Shown here piece by piece: positions 8,944 to 21,700 of a DNA stretch of 64,000 bases. Location of the stretch: assembly GCF_000002865.3 (NCBI RefSeq), contig NW_001865049.1, forward strand, positions 481,455 through 545,454, written 5' to 3'. The notes under the pieces are model-generated. The model had not been told where the DNA came from. It searched no databases and saw only the letters and a list, made by a program, of their open reading frames with translations. This DNA is from Monosiga brevicollis MX1. Lineage: Eukaryota; Opisthokonta; Choanoflagellata; Craspedida; Salpingoecidae. A program made the position numbers and the translations under genes. Each line of letters opens with the position of its first letter. The first letter of the stretch is position 1.

Positions 8944-11278
8944 ATGCCGCCACCACCGCCGCCGCCGCCGGGACCGGCCCCAAAGCCCTCGGGTCCAGCC
9001 TACAAACACGATGGGTCTGACCTCAATTCGGTGTTGTTTGCCCGGGTGGACAAAGTCGAAGCCATCGAGCCTGTGCGGCCCTCAACACCCCCCGACTTTG
9101 GCCCAGAGGTCTTTCACGAAGTGCACTTTGACTGGATCAACGCCTCCGACCTCTATAACCTTTTGCAGGTTCGTCACCAGCCTCTGCTCTGCTCATGCAC
9201 AACCACATCACACAGCGAGCACCCGTGGCCATTTCCAGTGTGTCAAGAAGGCTTGTGTTTCTCATCCTGGATGCCCCGTGCCCACCCCAGTTTGGTTCGC
9301 AGCTTCTGGTCATCGACGTGCGCAGCAATGCCGCCTACGACAGGTCGCTTGCCTTTCATGCTGCGAGTGCCACCTGTTTGTTTCTGGTTTGACTGCTTCC
9401 TAACCCACCCCCCGTGCCGTGCACGCAGCGAGCATGTGCGCTCTAGCATATCTGTTGACTGGGAAGCTCTTGAATGCGCTGGTAAGATTTGTCGCTGGCA
9501 GGTGATCCATGCCCATCGAGACGAAATGAAAGGATTTTCTTGGCACCCGCCAGAACCCAGTCTCTCATGACCACGCCTCGTTGTGCAGACATGCTGGATT
9601 GTGAAGCGACCGTGCACCAGCGCTTCTGGCATCGTCGCTTCTTCAACGTTGTGCTCTACGACGACGAATCAACACCCGAGGTGGCACTCAAGATCGCGAC
9701 GGCACCCTTTCTCCTTCCGGCAAGGACTCCGGTCCAGTCTAACAAAGCCTCATTGCAACGCAATCCTTTGCTCCCCCACCGCAGGCCGAAGCAACCACCT
9801 TGGCCTCTTTCTCAGCAGCCTTGCAGACAGAGAAGCGGTGTTCGCGCGTAAGTGTGTCACCTGCCGACGCCGAGCATTGTCCCCCTCCCACCGCAGTTCA
9901 ATGTCTGTGCTATCGCCTGCTATCTTAGACGGTCCACAAGCTCCGAGGTGGCTTGCGCCAGTTTATGGAGGCGTACCCCTTCCTGGTCAAGGGCCATCCC
10001 GCCTTTACCGACGCAGAATTCCCTTCTGAGGTACGTACAGCACTGCCTTGCCATGCTGGGTCGCCCTTGTTTTTGTTTCCTTTCTTCTGAAAGAAAGCAT
10101 ATGCAAAGTCAACGCCCTGTCGTCCATAGATCAAGGATGGCTTTCTATTCCTGGGCAGTTGGAAGTCAGCCTCCAATCTTGAAGCTCTCAAGGCTTTAGT
10201 AAGGCCTTTGTTCGGCCATATCAGACGCGAAAGCCCGCGCAGGCACCATGTCTTGCCTCGTCTCACCACTTATTGCTGTTGTAGAACATAACTAGAATCG
10301 TTAATGCCACCGCGTCGTGTGACATGCCCTTTGACCAACAAGCCGTGGTGCGGCATCGCAATCTTGCAACCCGTTGGATGCCGTTGTATTACTGGGCAGG
10401 GCAAACACCGATCAAAAGATGATATTTCAACCGTATCCTCACTCCCGCGTTGCCGCCGCACACTCGCCCACGCACTCGCTCGTCTGTAGTATCTGCACTG
10501 CCCGCTGGACGACAAGCCAGATCATGATCTTAGCCAATTTTTTGGTGACTTTATCGCCTTTGTGCGCAAGGCCCAAGGCGAGGGTCAACGCGTGCTCGTG
10601 CATTGTCAAATGGGCATGAGGTCTGTGTCGTGACTGCCGCTGTCATTAGCGTCTCTCATTTTTGCCTCCCATGGGCGTATGCCTGCCTCATGCCCAAAAT
10701 CATCCAAATTGCAAACTTCCCTAGTCGCTCGTCAGCCCTGGCCATTCTCTGGATGATGGATTTTCATGACATGACCCTCAAACAGGTATGGCGCCTTGTC
10801 ATTGTAACTGCCGCCTCCTGAAGGGAAGGCGGCAATACCGTGAACCTACCTTGTCTGTTCCTGCATGCTAATTGTTGACCCAAACCTGGTTGCTGTGGTG
10901 ATGTCCAGGCTTACGACTATGTCCACTCAAAGCGCCCATACATCAACCCTAACCCTGGGTTTTTGAAGCAGTTGGGCGAGTGGGAGGTGAGGATTCAACC
11001 GCCTCGAGAGATTGCACAATTTTTATCCTTTTGCCGTGGGCTAATGGCCATGTGACTTTCCTGATGGAACGAACTTCAGCATGCCAACCGAGGCTCAAGC
11101 ACCATCCGTTTCCCTGAAGACGATGCCCCTATCACACTGATCACACCCTACGAATGGCTTCAAGCTGACGGTGCGTCCTTCTTTTCCCTCGTGCGATCTG
11201 ATGCTTCTGTTCAGCCGCAACAATGACCCTCTCCTCCCCGCAGGCACGTGGAAGATGCGGGTGCTCAAGCACCAATGA
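8944..11278 (+). CDS. Dual-specificity phosphatase with N-terminal rhodanese domain (MKP-like)
   Basis: Thirteen exons close in phase: 8944-9168, 9291-9343, 9429-9481, 9589-9719, 9785-9847, 9929-10030, 10130-10198, 10285-10347, 10490-10620, 10725-10785, 10909-10986, 11080-11170, 11244-11278. The protein starts MPPPPPPPPGPAPKPSG, then a rhodanese/CDC25-homology domain (LLVIDVRSNAAYD...EHVRSSISVDWE). A dual-specificity phosphatase domain follows, with DGFLFLGSWKSASN, ITRIVNATASC, LDDKPDHDLSQFF, the active site VHCQMGMSRSSA (HCX5R, split by an intron after MS) and KRPYINPNPGFLKQLGEWE. Catalytic Cys and Arg are present, so it should be active, unlike the pseudophosphatase STYXL1. Rhodanese plus DSP is the MAP-kinase-phosphatase layout; the substrate is not predictable. 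The intron after 9719 appears to use a GC donor. An upstream in-frame extension through poly-T was rejected as the start. Confidence 0.88.
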
Positions 11279-11306
11279 AGCTTGTTTTCGATTTCACATG
11301 TCAATG

Positions 11307-11312
11307 AATAAA
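11307..11312 (+). promoter_or_regulatory. Polyadenylation signal AATAAA of the phosphatase gene
   Basis: AATAAA about 29 nt after the TGA stop at 11276-11278, on the coding strand. Position and sequence fit a canonical poly(A) signal. Confidence 0.6.
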
Positions 11313-11398
11313 CACGAGAACGATGGTGCCTCGTGGGCAAATTGCTAACTAATCAACTCACGTACATCTCAAGCTCAAAGCGTCAAAAGGGATCATGG

Positions 11399-11427
<29 letters not shown>
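11399..11427 (+). repeat. Poly(A) tract between convergent genes
   Basis: A run of about 29 A on the plus strand in the 310-bp gap between the convergent phosphatase and aconitase genes. It could be a homopolymer microsatellite or the scar of a retroposed tail. No target duplication was recognised. Confidence 0.7.
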
Positions 11428-11429
<2 letters not shown>

Positions 11430-11588
11430 TAGACAAGATAACCACATAGTGTCCATGTTAAGACACCGCCACCTTTAACATTGGCTGGGTCATCCTCCTG
11501 CCTAACGATGTTGCTTTTTCCTGCTTCCATTAATGAGTATCCGAGCCTGGGGTGAGGCACAGACTCAGGGATGTCTTCACGGTGAGTA

Positions 11589-14500
11589 CTATGCTGCCGC
11601 TATGGTTTGGGCAATGTAGTTTAGAGCGGAGCCGCTGCGAATCCAGTCCATTTGAATGGGACTGAGCGTGTGGCGAAGCGGCACGGTAAACTCTTCTTCT
11701 TGCTCTGAGCGACGCACGCGAAGCGCTGGGGCTTCCCCGGGCCTCAACCCAATCAAGTCGACAATATCACTTGAGCACAGCTGGTCGTAGTCGTTGGGGT
11801 CGGCAAAAGTCAGCGGGAACACGCCTTGACGCTTCAAATTTGTCTCGTGGATGCGAGCAAAGCTTCGGCACACAACGGCAACACAGCCCAAGAAGCGAGG
11901 CTGCATGGCCGCGTGCTCGCGAGCTGACCCCTCACCGTAGTTTTCATCACCAACAATGATCCACTGCACGCCTGCATCTCGATAGGCGGCGGCCACTTCA
12001 GGAATTGTTCCATAGTTTTCACCGTCAACAAGATAGTTGCGTACTGAGTTGAGTCGGTCATGTTCAGCGTTGACAGCCGTGATCAGCGTGTTCTGGGAGA
12101 TATTCTCCAGATGACCTTTGTACTTGAGCCACGGCCCCGCGGCAGAGATGTGGTCCGTCGTACACTTGCCCTTCACCTTGATGAGGACACGCAAATTCTG
12201 AAAGTCTTGTCCATCCCATGGAGCAAAAGCATCCAAACGCTGCAGGCGCGTCGACGTTGGATCAATGCTCACATTGATGCTCAAGTCTGGCTCTGGAACA
12301 GCGGAAGGCTTCACCACGTTATTCTCGAAGCCGGCCGCGGAGAGGCTCTCGCCCTCCGGGGGACTAAACTTGAACGAAGTGCCATCTGCCGCCAAAAGAC
12401 TATCTGTCAGGGGATTGAACGTCAGAGACTTGCTAAATGCCATGGCAGTCACGATTTCCGGCGAACACAAAAAGTTGTGGGTCTGCTTGTTGCCATCGTT
12501 GCGTCCAGCAAAGTTGCGGTTGAAAGATGAGAGAATGCTATTGGGCACGCCGTCCTCCATGGTTGGACGGCTCCACTGGCCGATGCATGGGCCACACGCA
12601 TTCGCCAGCACGGTACCCCCAGCACGCTCCAAGACATCCAAGACGCCATCCCGCCGGCACGTTTGCAAGATCTGCTCCGAGCCCGGAGTGATAAAAAAGG
12701 GGACCGCGGCAGTCAGGCCTTTGTCGATTGCTTGCTGTGCAATAGAGGCAGCTCGGGTCATGTCCTCGTAGCTGGAATTAGTGCAGCTACCGATTAGCGC
12801 TGCCGAGAGCTCGAGAGGCCATTGCTTTTCGCGCGCCTGATTGGCAAACGCGCTCAATGGCGTGGCCAAATCGGGAGTGAAAGGTCCGTTGAAGTGCGGC
12901 TCGAGCTGATCCAAATCCACAGTAATGACTTGGTCATAAGCACAACTATGACATGCAGTAATGTCATCAAAGAACGTCGCGTGTAGCAATTGGAGAGTGC
13001 AAAAACGAGAGATGGACACGTTCGATGAGAAGGGGAGGGAGAGAAGATGAGAGCGTGTGCGTGGTGCAGAAATAAAGCCAAGAAGAAGAGTGTATCATGG
13101 ATAAGTAAATGATCCTGAGAGTCAAGCCAAAGTTCTGCGCAGCAAAACATACCCAGGGTCAGCTCGCAAAAGATCGTGGGCCACGGCATTGGCTTCGTCG
13201 GCCTGAGCGCCACGACCCGTGAAGCGCAGATAGGCTATCAGCATGGGAATGCGAGAAGATGGCGATGAGAATGTAGATGAGACGTGCGTTGAAACAGGGC
13301 CAGGAGGAGAGGAGAGCGCCAACAGCAAACTGCATGCATGCGTGTGTGTATGTGTGTGTGTCTATGCGCGTGTGTTTTAGACGCTTAGATCGAGTTTGGC
13401 TGGATCGTCCAAAGTATCCACGCGTGCAGTTGCTGTAAATTCAGTCCCAACGAGGCGTACCTTCTTGTGGCTCTGCGTAGGGGAAGATGGAGGTGGTGGC
13501 ACCCACCTCGGCACCCATGTTGCAAATCGTGGCCATGCCCGTGCAACTCAGAGTTTGAGTGCCGGGGCCAAAGTACTCAATGATATGTCCTGTTCCACCC
13601 TTGACTGTGAGCTGACCGGCCAAATGCAGAATGATATCTTTGGCGCTACACCATTTGTTTAAGCGACCCTAGTGCAATGATTGAAGAGCAGTGAGAACAA
13701 GGCGATGGGCTTGGAGTGCGACGCACGCAGAATGACATTTCTCGATGGCAAGGGCCGCAGACGATGAACAATGTACCTTGAGTTCTACACCAATAATCTT
13801 AGGGACAAGGAGCTCCCAAGGCTGACCACTCATGACCTCAACGGCATCCGCACCCCCAACTCCAATGGCCAGGCAACCGAGGCCACCCGCGTTGGGGGTG
13901 TGCGAATCACATCCAATCATAAGCATGCCGGGTGAGGCGTAATTCTCGAGCACGATTTGGTGGATAATGCCCGAGCCTGACGGTGGGGAACCGCAAACGA
14001 ATGGCACATGAGAACGGAATTTTACGCTGCATTTGGTAGCGAAATAAAAGGTGCGGTCAAGGCAGGCGTGACGACAATTTGAAGCGCGCACCGGGAGGCC
14101 AGAAAGCAACACCGAAGCGCTTGGAAGCCGACTCCAGGAACGAAAAGACCTCTTCATTTTGATCCTTGGCCAGGGCTAGGTCACGGTCCCTGCGACAACC
14201 CAAAACGATGTGGTCAGCCAGCAGTTACCAATGAAGCGCGGCGGGTGGCGATTTGACAAGGTGCCTTGATGGCAGCAATTCACGTACGCGCCCTCTGGCG
14301 AGCCAACAATCAGGTGGTCACAGTGGACGCTGGTAGGCACGGACACACTATTCATGCCAGGAAAGGACGGGCGCAGACAACGCGTTGTGAGCTTGCACTA
14401 CCTCGACAATGGTGTCATTTGGGAGCGAAGATGCATGAATGGACTGACCTTGGCGCGCGGGTGAGCATAAACTGCAGGAGTGCTGTTTGTGCTGAGGCAT

Positions 14501-14869
14501 CCTGACCATGGTGTATGATTGATGGTGAGGAAGCACAGACGCGGCCAACAATCACTCTTGGCTCGATTGATGAATGAGCTCGTCCGACCCACGCACTTGG
14601 AGATTGACTCGATCAGGGTAGAAGAGGTTGTACTTGCCGCGATCCAAGCGTGCCTACGTTTGCGACCAAGGCAGAAAATATCAACAAAAGGGTGATGAAT
14701 GCCGGCATCGCGCGACCACTGCCTGCGGGGAGAAACATACCGCCTCTGGGTGAAGATGAGCGGCCAAGATTTTCTCTGCTGCGGTGAGAGGGCCTGCCTG
14801 CTGACTGCGATAGACCTGCAGTCGTTGCGCGAGGTCACGGAGTGACCGTTGTACGGCTCTGCTCGCCAT
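11589..14869 (-). CDS. ACO2: Aconitate hydratase, mitochondrial type (ACO2)
   Basis: [4Fe-4S] enzyme that isomerises citrate to isocitrate in the TCA cycle. Nine exons close in phase: 14869-14741, 14653-14597, 14501-14449, 14347-14288, 14189-14092, 13976-13777, 13668-13461, 13234-13153, 12945-11589. They give 747 residues; mammalian ACO2 has about 780. Visible hallmarks: [95 protein letters not shown], the cluster ligands [10 protein letters not shown] and [21 protein letters not shown], the swivel domain, and [14 protein letters not shown]. The basic start [17 protein letters not shown] looks like a short mitochondrial presequence. The start was chosen as the first Met before the conserved N-terminal helix. 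The gene is convergent with the phosphatase gene. Confidence 0.96.
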
Positions 14870-15547
14870 ATTGGCTGCAAAGTCAGCGAAAGGACAAGAT
14901 GAGCATACTTTGTTCCCTGAATCCTGAATCCTGGAGGCAAAACACGCACGCACGCACGCACGCACGCTAGAAACACCGATGCTCCAACAACCCCTGAGCG
15001 CGATCCCCTCACTCACATGTGCGTCAGGGACCAAGACGAAGAAGAAGGTCCGGTCCGTGCAGCCCGGTCGCCCACGAGGTCACCTCGGGCTGTTGATTGA
15101 ACAAGTGGCCTTGCGCCATCCCCCGTCGTCAGCGACAACTTTAGTCGGGCTGAAGGCCAGTGTTGTGTTGTGTTGTGTTGTGTTGTGTTGTGTGTGTGTG
15201 TGTGTGGTATCCGTTTTTTGCCGAAAGTGACCTCTGGACGTGCGCGCTCCCACGGCGATATGGTGTGCAGAGGGCGTTACTTGGTGAGATACTCGACACA
15301 TGCTGGGTGATGGCTGCTCAAACTGCGACTCACATTTGCTCTTAGTTGCAGACTCGAAAGAAGGTTCTTTTGTTCATTGAAGCACAAACGGAAGGAAGGA
15401 AGGGTGGGTCTCTTAGTAAACTGGGGAACAGGCCTCGCATGGTCATGACACACAATGCGGCACACAATGCGGCACACACGGCACCTTGCCTCGGACGGGA
15501 TGACAATGACATTGCTATTATCCTACAGGCTGGCACTCAACGCCACT
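14870..15547. other. Intergenic between aconitase start and DNAAF6 end; TGTTG/TG repeat
   Basis: Holds the aconitase promoter. A TGTTG-type tandem followed by (TG)n lies at about 15158-15208, and a CACG tandem at about 14944-14966. No coding segment or RNA gene was recognised. Confidence 0.5.
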
Positions 15548-16595
15548 TTAGGCCTCTCGTAAGAATTCGAGCTCCCGATTCAGGGGCAGGACAACCTCGA
15601 GGATGGTGCGATCACCATGCCACTTGGCGCTCCCATCTTGGTGTTTCACCTGTAACCCGAACGCCCAGTGAGTGACGCGTGGCAGTTGTCAGTGGCTGAG
15701 TCGCAGCATCACCAGGGTGTGTGCGGCGGCATGGTCGCCCCCATAAGCAAATTATCTGCTGCATACCGGGTGGGGGAGAGGTAGGTTCAGGCAAAATGCA
15801 GGGGTGCGCACATCCAGATGTTGCGCTTTGACATCCAGCGTGACATCTTTGAAAGCCGTCTTTGGCAACTGGATCTTGACCTGAATGTGCACAGCCAGGG
15901 TCAAGGAACGGAAGGCACGCCCCCGTCATCCAAAAACAGAGCGTGGTGGACGGAGTTGGGACTGTCCTCGCTAAAAGTCAAAACGTACCACCATCTCCTC
16001 ACAGCCAGCTGAAGAAGGATTGCGGCCGCTCATGCCCAGATACATATCTTCCGAGGAGACGGCCTGTCTATACACAATGTCATACCTACCAGACCATAGC
16101 ATGGCTGATCAGCCTTCCCACACTGGAACAAGAGGCCATGCAAAAACCCAATGGCCAGGTCGTCTCACTCTGGCGTAGGGCGCGGATCGTCCACATCAGG
16201 CAGGGCACCTGCATCCTCCACATCCTCCTCATTGAAAATGGCTATCCACGACACCCATTCGAAAGTGAGTCCCTGATGGAAGCCTTGAAACCTCGGATGA
16301 TGATTCGAGGCCCAACTCTGGTCGCTCTGCGAAGCACCTTCATTCATTAAGCCACGGTTGACACCATCAGCGACCACGTACCCTGGTTGTTGGCCTGGCT
16401 CGTCGTGGCGCGCGCCGCTGTCGCTGCCTGTGCCCGCCGTTGCGTCCCAGAGGGTTGGGCGGCCCTGGAGATGGCACCCGGGTCTGAGAAGGCTGCAGGA
16501 GAACCCTTCCCAGCCGGCGAATCTAAATCCAGCTGATCCGCATTGCCATCCAGCAATTGCGCCAACGCCGTCAAACTGTTGCCAAGACCCGCCAT
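15548..16595 (-). CDS. DNAAF6: DNAAF6 (PIH1D3) axonemal dynein assembly factor
   Basis: A PIH-family co-chaperone that helps assemble axonemal dynein arms in the cytoplasm. Five exons close in phase: 16595-16382, 16241-16169, 16085-15989, 15880-15767, 15649-15548, giving 199 residues (human about 214). Recognisable blocks: GLGNSLTALAQLLDG near the start, then an acidic stretch with DVDDPRPTPEYDIVYRQ, AVSSEDMYLGMSGRNPSSAG, VKIQLPKTAFKDVTLDVKAQ, HLDVRTPAFCLNLPLPH and the C-terminal TILEVVLPLNRELEFLREA, all aligning with the human protein. The start is uncertain between 16595 (MAGLG) and 16616 (MRGEHRDMAGLG). Its presence implies that the organism builds motile cilia. Confidence 0.9.
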
Positions 16596-16638
16596 GTCCC
16601 TGTGTTCGCCGCGCACAGCTCCAGCTCTGCCAAATCAC

Positions 16639-16640
<2 letters not shown>

Positions 16641-16680
<40 letters not shown>

Positions 16681-16681
16681 C
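16641..16681. repeat. GTGGTC hexamer tandem between DNAAF6 and CYSTM genes
   Basis: About six to seven uninterrupted copies of GTGGTC on the plus strand in the 209-bp divergent gap (16596-16804). Unspliced, it would be in the DNAAF6 5' UTR or promoter. It produces apparent Val- or Gly/Arg-rich frames that are not genes. Confidence 0.8.
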
Positions 16682-16804
16682 GCTTGATGAATGCACTCGA
16701 AGCTTTCAACGTCATGACAACGCGTCCGCGACGATTCATATTGTCATCATTTTCTGACAAGTGGCATCGGGGCGCGCCTTTGTGAGGTTTGTGAACTGAC
16801 GAGA

Positions 16805-17618
<814 letters not shown>

Positions 17619-17862
17619 TTGGCCCCTCTCAACCCCGCCGTGTCTCGCGTTGCGTTGCCCAGCATGTTATCATTTTTATCAGAGTACACTCGTGATCGAA
17701 ATTGCCAAGATGGCAATGCGCCCACGTATTGCGTAGTCCCCGTGACTCGCAGGCAGTCGATTCTGATAAAGTCAATTAAACCCTGTTTGCTTACTCCACT
17801 ACAGATGCGCCTCGGCCACAGACTGACTCAACACGCACGCACACACACACACACAAACCATT

Positions 17863-18702
17863 TCAATCATCCAAACCCGCCTTGACAGCAGAATCACGCA
17901 CACTGGATGACGAGGTTTCTATCTGCCTGCTAAAAGCAGTATCCAGTGGGCCATGGCTTGCTTGCGTGGGCTCAGTGGCATCTTGCGGCGTGGTCGATGG
18001 CACTGTAGATTGGTTCGGCTTGGATGAGAGCTCGCCTAGCTCGGGGCCAGACTCGATCAAGGCTTCGACGCTTGCGCTGGCCGGATCCAAACCTGTCTTA
18101 GACATGGCTTCGTGGTCCATGGCCTGTGCTGTGACAGAGGCAAGATGCTCCAGTGCCTCACTATCAAGATCCAGGACCTCAGGTGGTGGCTCACTCTCGT
18201 CAAGAACACTATGCGTGTCGTCTCCGGGGCGTGTTACAGAAGACCACGGACCATCCTCCATCAACTGATCCAAGATGCGGCGGCTTTCTGAGAGCAGCTC
18301 ATCTGCATTGGCCTCCCCGCCAGCAATTGTCAGATCTGATACGCCATGGTTCAGCTGCTGAGGCGCCTGCCCCAAGCTTGGTGATGCCGTGCTGTGCGCA
18401 ATGGATTGTTCCCGAGTAGATGCAGCAGCCGTGGCAGACACGGTCGAGGGACCCTGCTTTGCCTTCTTGTGGAGGGGGGGACACGCATTTTGGCGGTCAT
18501 AGTATTGGTAGAGCTGCCTGATGCGAGTAATGTACTCTTGCTGTCGCAACAAGGCCACGTTTGATGATTTGCTGCTTTCAGCGACGCACAGGTGCTCCAT
18601 GCACTCCTCCAGCACTAAAACAACGAGGCGATACGTCAGCTCAGAGGTGGCCAACAAAGTGTAGCGTGCCCTCGCTTATCCAAGCCAAACCACCCCGTTT
18701 TG

Positions 18703-18770
<68 letters not shown>

Positions 18771-21700
18771 TTAAGATACGTACTTTCAAGATCTCGAGCC
18801 AAGTCCATGGTGCGTTGATTAATGAGTTCCTGCTGTTGAGCCCATTTGCTAGCCTCATCGTGACGATCCGAATCTCGAGCGCGCAACAGCTGCACGGCAA
18901 CGGCGCGGTTGATGCTGACCAACGTCAACAGATCCGACTCAAGAGCACGCAATACAATCGGCATCATCGACGTCCACGATGGTGCCGACGAATGCCGTGG
19001 GGTTGAGGTCTAAGACGTGGTTCAGAGTACAGTGCGTTGAGTCGTGTAGCACTAGCCAATATGGAATTCAATGTCCATACCCATCCGTGCGTGACCAACC
19101 TTGGACGGCGGAGCCAGCACTTTGGTCCGGCTGGGCGTTAGCTTACCAGCTGCCTTGGCCCATGGTGCTTTCTCTGCCGATCGCGCTGCCCAATGAAAAG
19201 AAAACAAGTGAGAATACACAAGCCAGGTTTGCCCTCGACCAGACTGAGTTTACGATTGTTTCGCATGACGCCGACGCACCAGCGCGTGCCCTCGAGCCAA
19301 AACAGAGGTAGCAGGTATAGGCTGCAGGAACACGGTCTTCATCCACCCCAGCACAATCCCTGCCATCGCCACGTCATGATGCATCCCAGCGATGAGAAAC
19401 TAGCCAGGCGTTTTCGCAAAGGTCGAGTCAAAGCCATTGCCTCGACAGTCTGGTCCACTCGACGCATGCTTACCCATGCTGCCAAGTGCCACAACGCTCG
19501 CAAAAGATCATAAACTCGCTCTCTGAAGTGAAGCCACACATGCACCGCACGACAGCACCCACATCCTCGACGCTCGTTGATGACTGTTTTCGTCGGGCTG
19601 CTGCTCCTCCTTGTGAGTCATGACAAACCGGCATCCCGCAAGCATGAGGAGTGATGATCGAGGTTTTTGTTTTTAGCAAATAGTAGCCCGCGCATCTGGC
19701 GTTCTTGGCTGCATCATTTGTGCAATGTTACCTTTTTTGTTTTTCTTCCGATTGCCATGAATGAGCACCGTGACCTTGGGCGAGGGGCTGGCTTTGGGCG
19801 AGGGAGTTGCCGTGGCCGAAGAACGCCGTGCGTGCTGCGCAGAACCGCGACTCTGGTCAACAGCGCGACGTGCACCCGTCGCGGCTTCGGTGCTGGGTGA
19901 GCCCGCCCCATTGTTTGATGGCGCCCCATGCGACTTTGGGGCCGCTTCGCCCGACGGCGCTTCCGCGTCTTCTGTATTCTCTCCACCAGCAGCCTCAGAC
20001 AAGCCTGTCGGGGCTGCGTGGGCACCTGGTGCCTTGTCCGGAGTCACGCTTGTCGCCGCACTGGCTGAGAAGGAGCGCAAGGCCGCACGACGTCGGGACG
20101 GAGGATCTGTGGGAGTCGAGGGCGTCGTGGGACCTGAAGCCATGGGTGACCCTGCTTGCGGTGTCAAAGGCGTCTCTTTTGAAGTCACTGAGGCACGAAG
20201 AGGTGAGGCAACTTGTGGTTGGTTGAGTGCCTAAAGTGATACCAGAATAAAAGACCATTCGATCGTGATGCAGGAATGCGTGAACAAACCGGTGAAATCA
20301 AAAGGACAAGCTTTCAATGTGGTCTCAAGCAAAGGTGGCCTTACCTTGCGCCCGTGGGCGGTTTTTTGATGCAAGAGAAGGCTCCTACATCATTTGAACC
20401 GCGATCACATTACTGAGACGCCATGAAAAAGCCCACAGGCACGACCGCGGGAGGGCCGGTCATGCTTTGTTCCGCCACACACCTGGTCGAAGCATAAGTT
20501 TTGGAACAGCCATCGATGGAGCAGGCTAGAGAACCAGAAGAGGGTGAGGCTGGCGATTCTACCGAGCTTCGCTGGGCTGAGCGCCGGCCACGTTGCCGTC
20601 CGTCTGAGTTGGGGGAGGTAACAGCGGCGGCCTTGGATGGCGTGGTGCCCTCGGCACCGTCACCCTGAAAAGAGGCCGAAGAGGTGTTGAGGCGTGAACA
20701 CAAGTGGCAACTCCTGAAGGCTTGCCAGGAGCGTGGAAAATCCATGTAGAGGCACTTGGTGAGATGCACATACCTCGGCTGACGCTGCTCGTGCACGCTT
20801 GGCCGCATCCCCGCTGGGTGTTGCGCCCGAGGACTGCTGTGTTGCTAAAGTCTCGCCGCCAAGTTCGCCGGCGAGCGTGGCGTCGGGACTTGAGGGTGCA
20901 GAGGATTCACGCGAAGCAGCCTTGCTTCGCGTCCGTGAGCTGGTGCGCCGCGTTGTTGTCGTTGGCGTCGCTCCACTACCCTTGGTGGTGCGTGTGGCCT
21001 TGGTGGGCGTCTTTGCCGTGCCGCGTTTGGGGGTCTTTTTAGAAGGTGCCTTGTTGGCATTTTGACGAATGGCCTCGTCGTTGGCAATGGCCTTTCGACA
21101 TGCCTCTGCCGCAGTGTCGACCAGACGTTTGAGTCGCAGCGAAGCCTGATCATCTGAGCCCCGTTTGGCTGCGCGAATAAAACGAATAAAAGGGTGAGTT
21201 AATCGACTCGTTTTGCGGAGACCGAAAAAAGGGTCGCTCTCTATCCGACGTACCTCGATTCAGCACTCGGGCCGTGCGTGACTCTGCGACATAGTTTCAG
21301 AATAGCATGTTGTACACCCAGGAAGCAGCAGTTTTTGCGAATTGGCCGGAGGGACCACCGTGATGCCACGTGGTTGCGCAGCCAGGAAGCAAAAAAAACA
21401 GGCAAAATAAGCAAGATTTGTGGCACGTCCGTGCGCATGCAAGCCGGGCAAAAGGTTTGGATGGCTTTCAACCTGATACAGCGCCTGTGTGCCTGTTTCT
21501 CGCAAGCGGGGGCGGGCGCACCTTTATTGGGATCTGGGACCTTGGCAGAATAAAGAGGGGGTTTCTCATGGCCCACGGTGTTGAGAAGTTTTCTTCCCTT
21601 TTTTCCTGCTAAAACATCCGAGTGGTGGACACGCAGAATTTTGGTGCGGCTCGGGTCGTCGAAAGAGATGTCAAAATACGCTGCGCCGTTGTTGACAGAT

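Noticed and set aside
8797-9570. Longer phosphatase N-terminus through a poly-Phe stretch
   Set aside because: The extension translates the poly-T tract (FFFFFFFF) and the frame also reads through introns; the Met at 8944 fits the conserved start better.
12060-12771. Plus-strand open frames inside aconitase
   Set aside because: Shadow frames antisense to the large conserved last exon of aconitase.
16543-16785. Val-rich or RG-repeat protein
   Set aside because: Produced by the GTGGTC hexamer tandem in the divergent promoter; no splice support.
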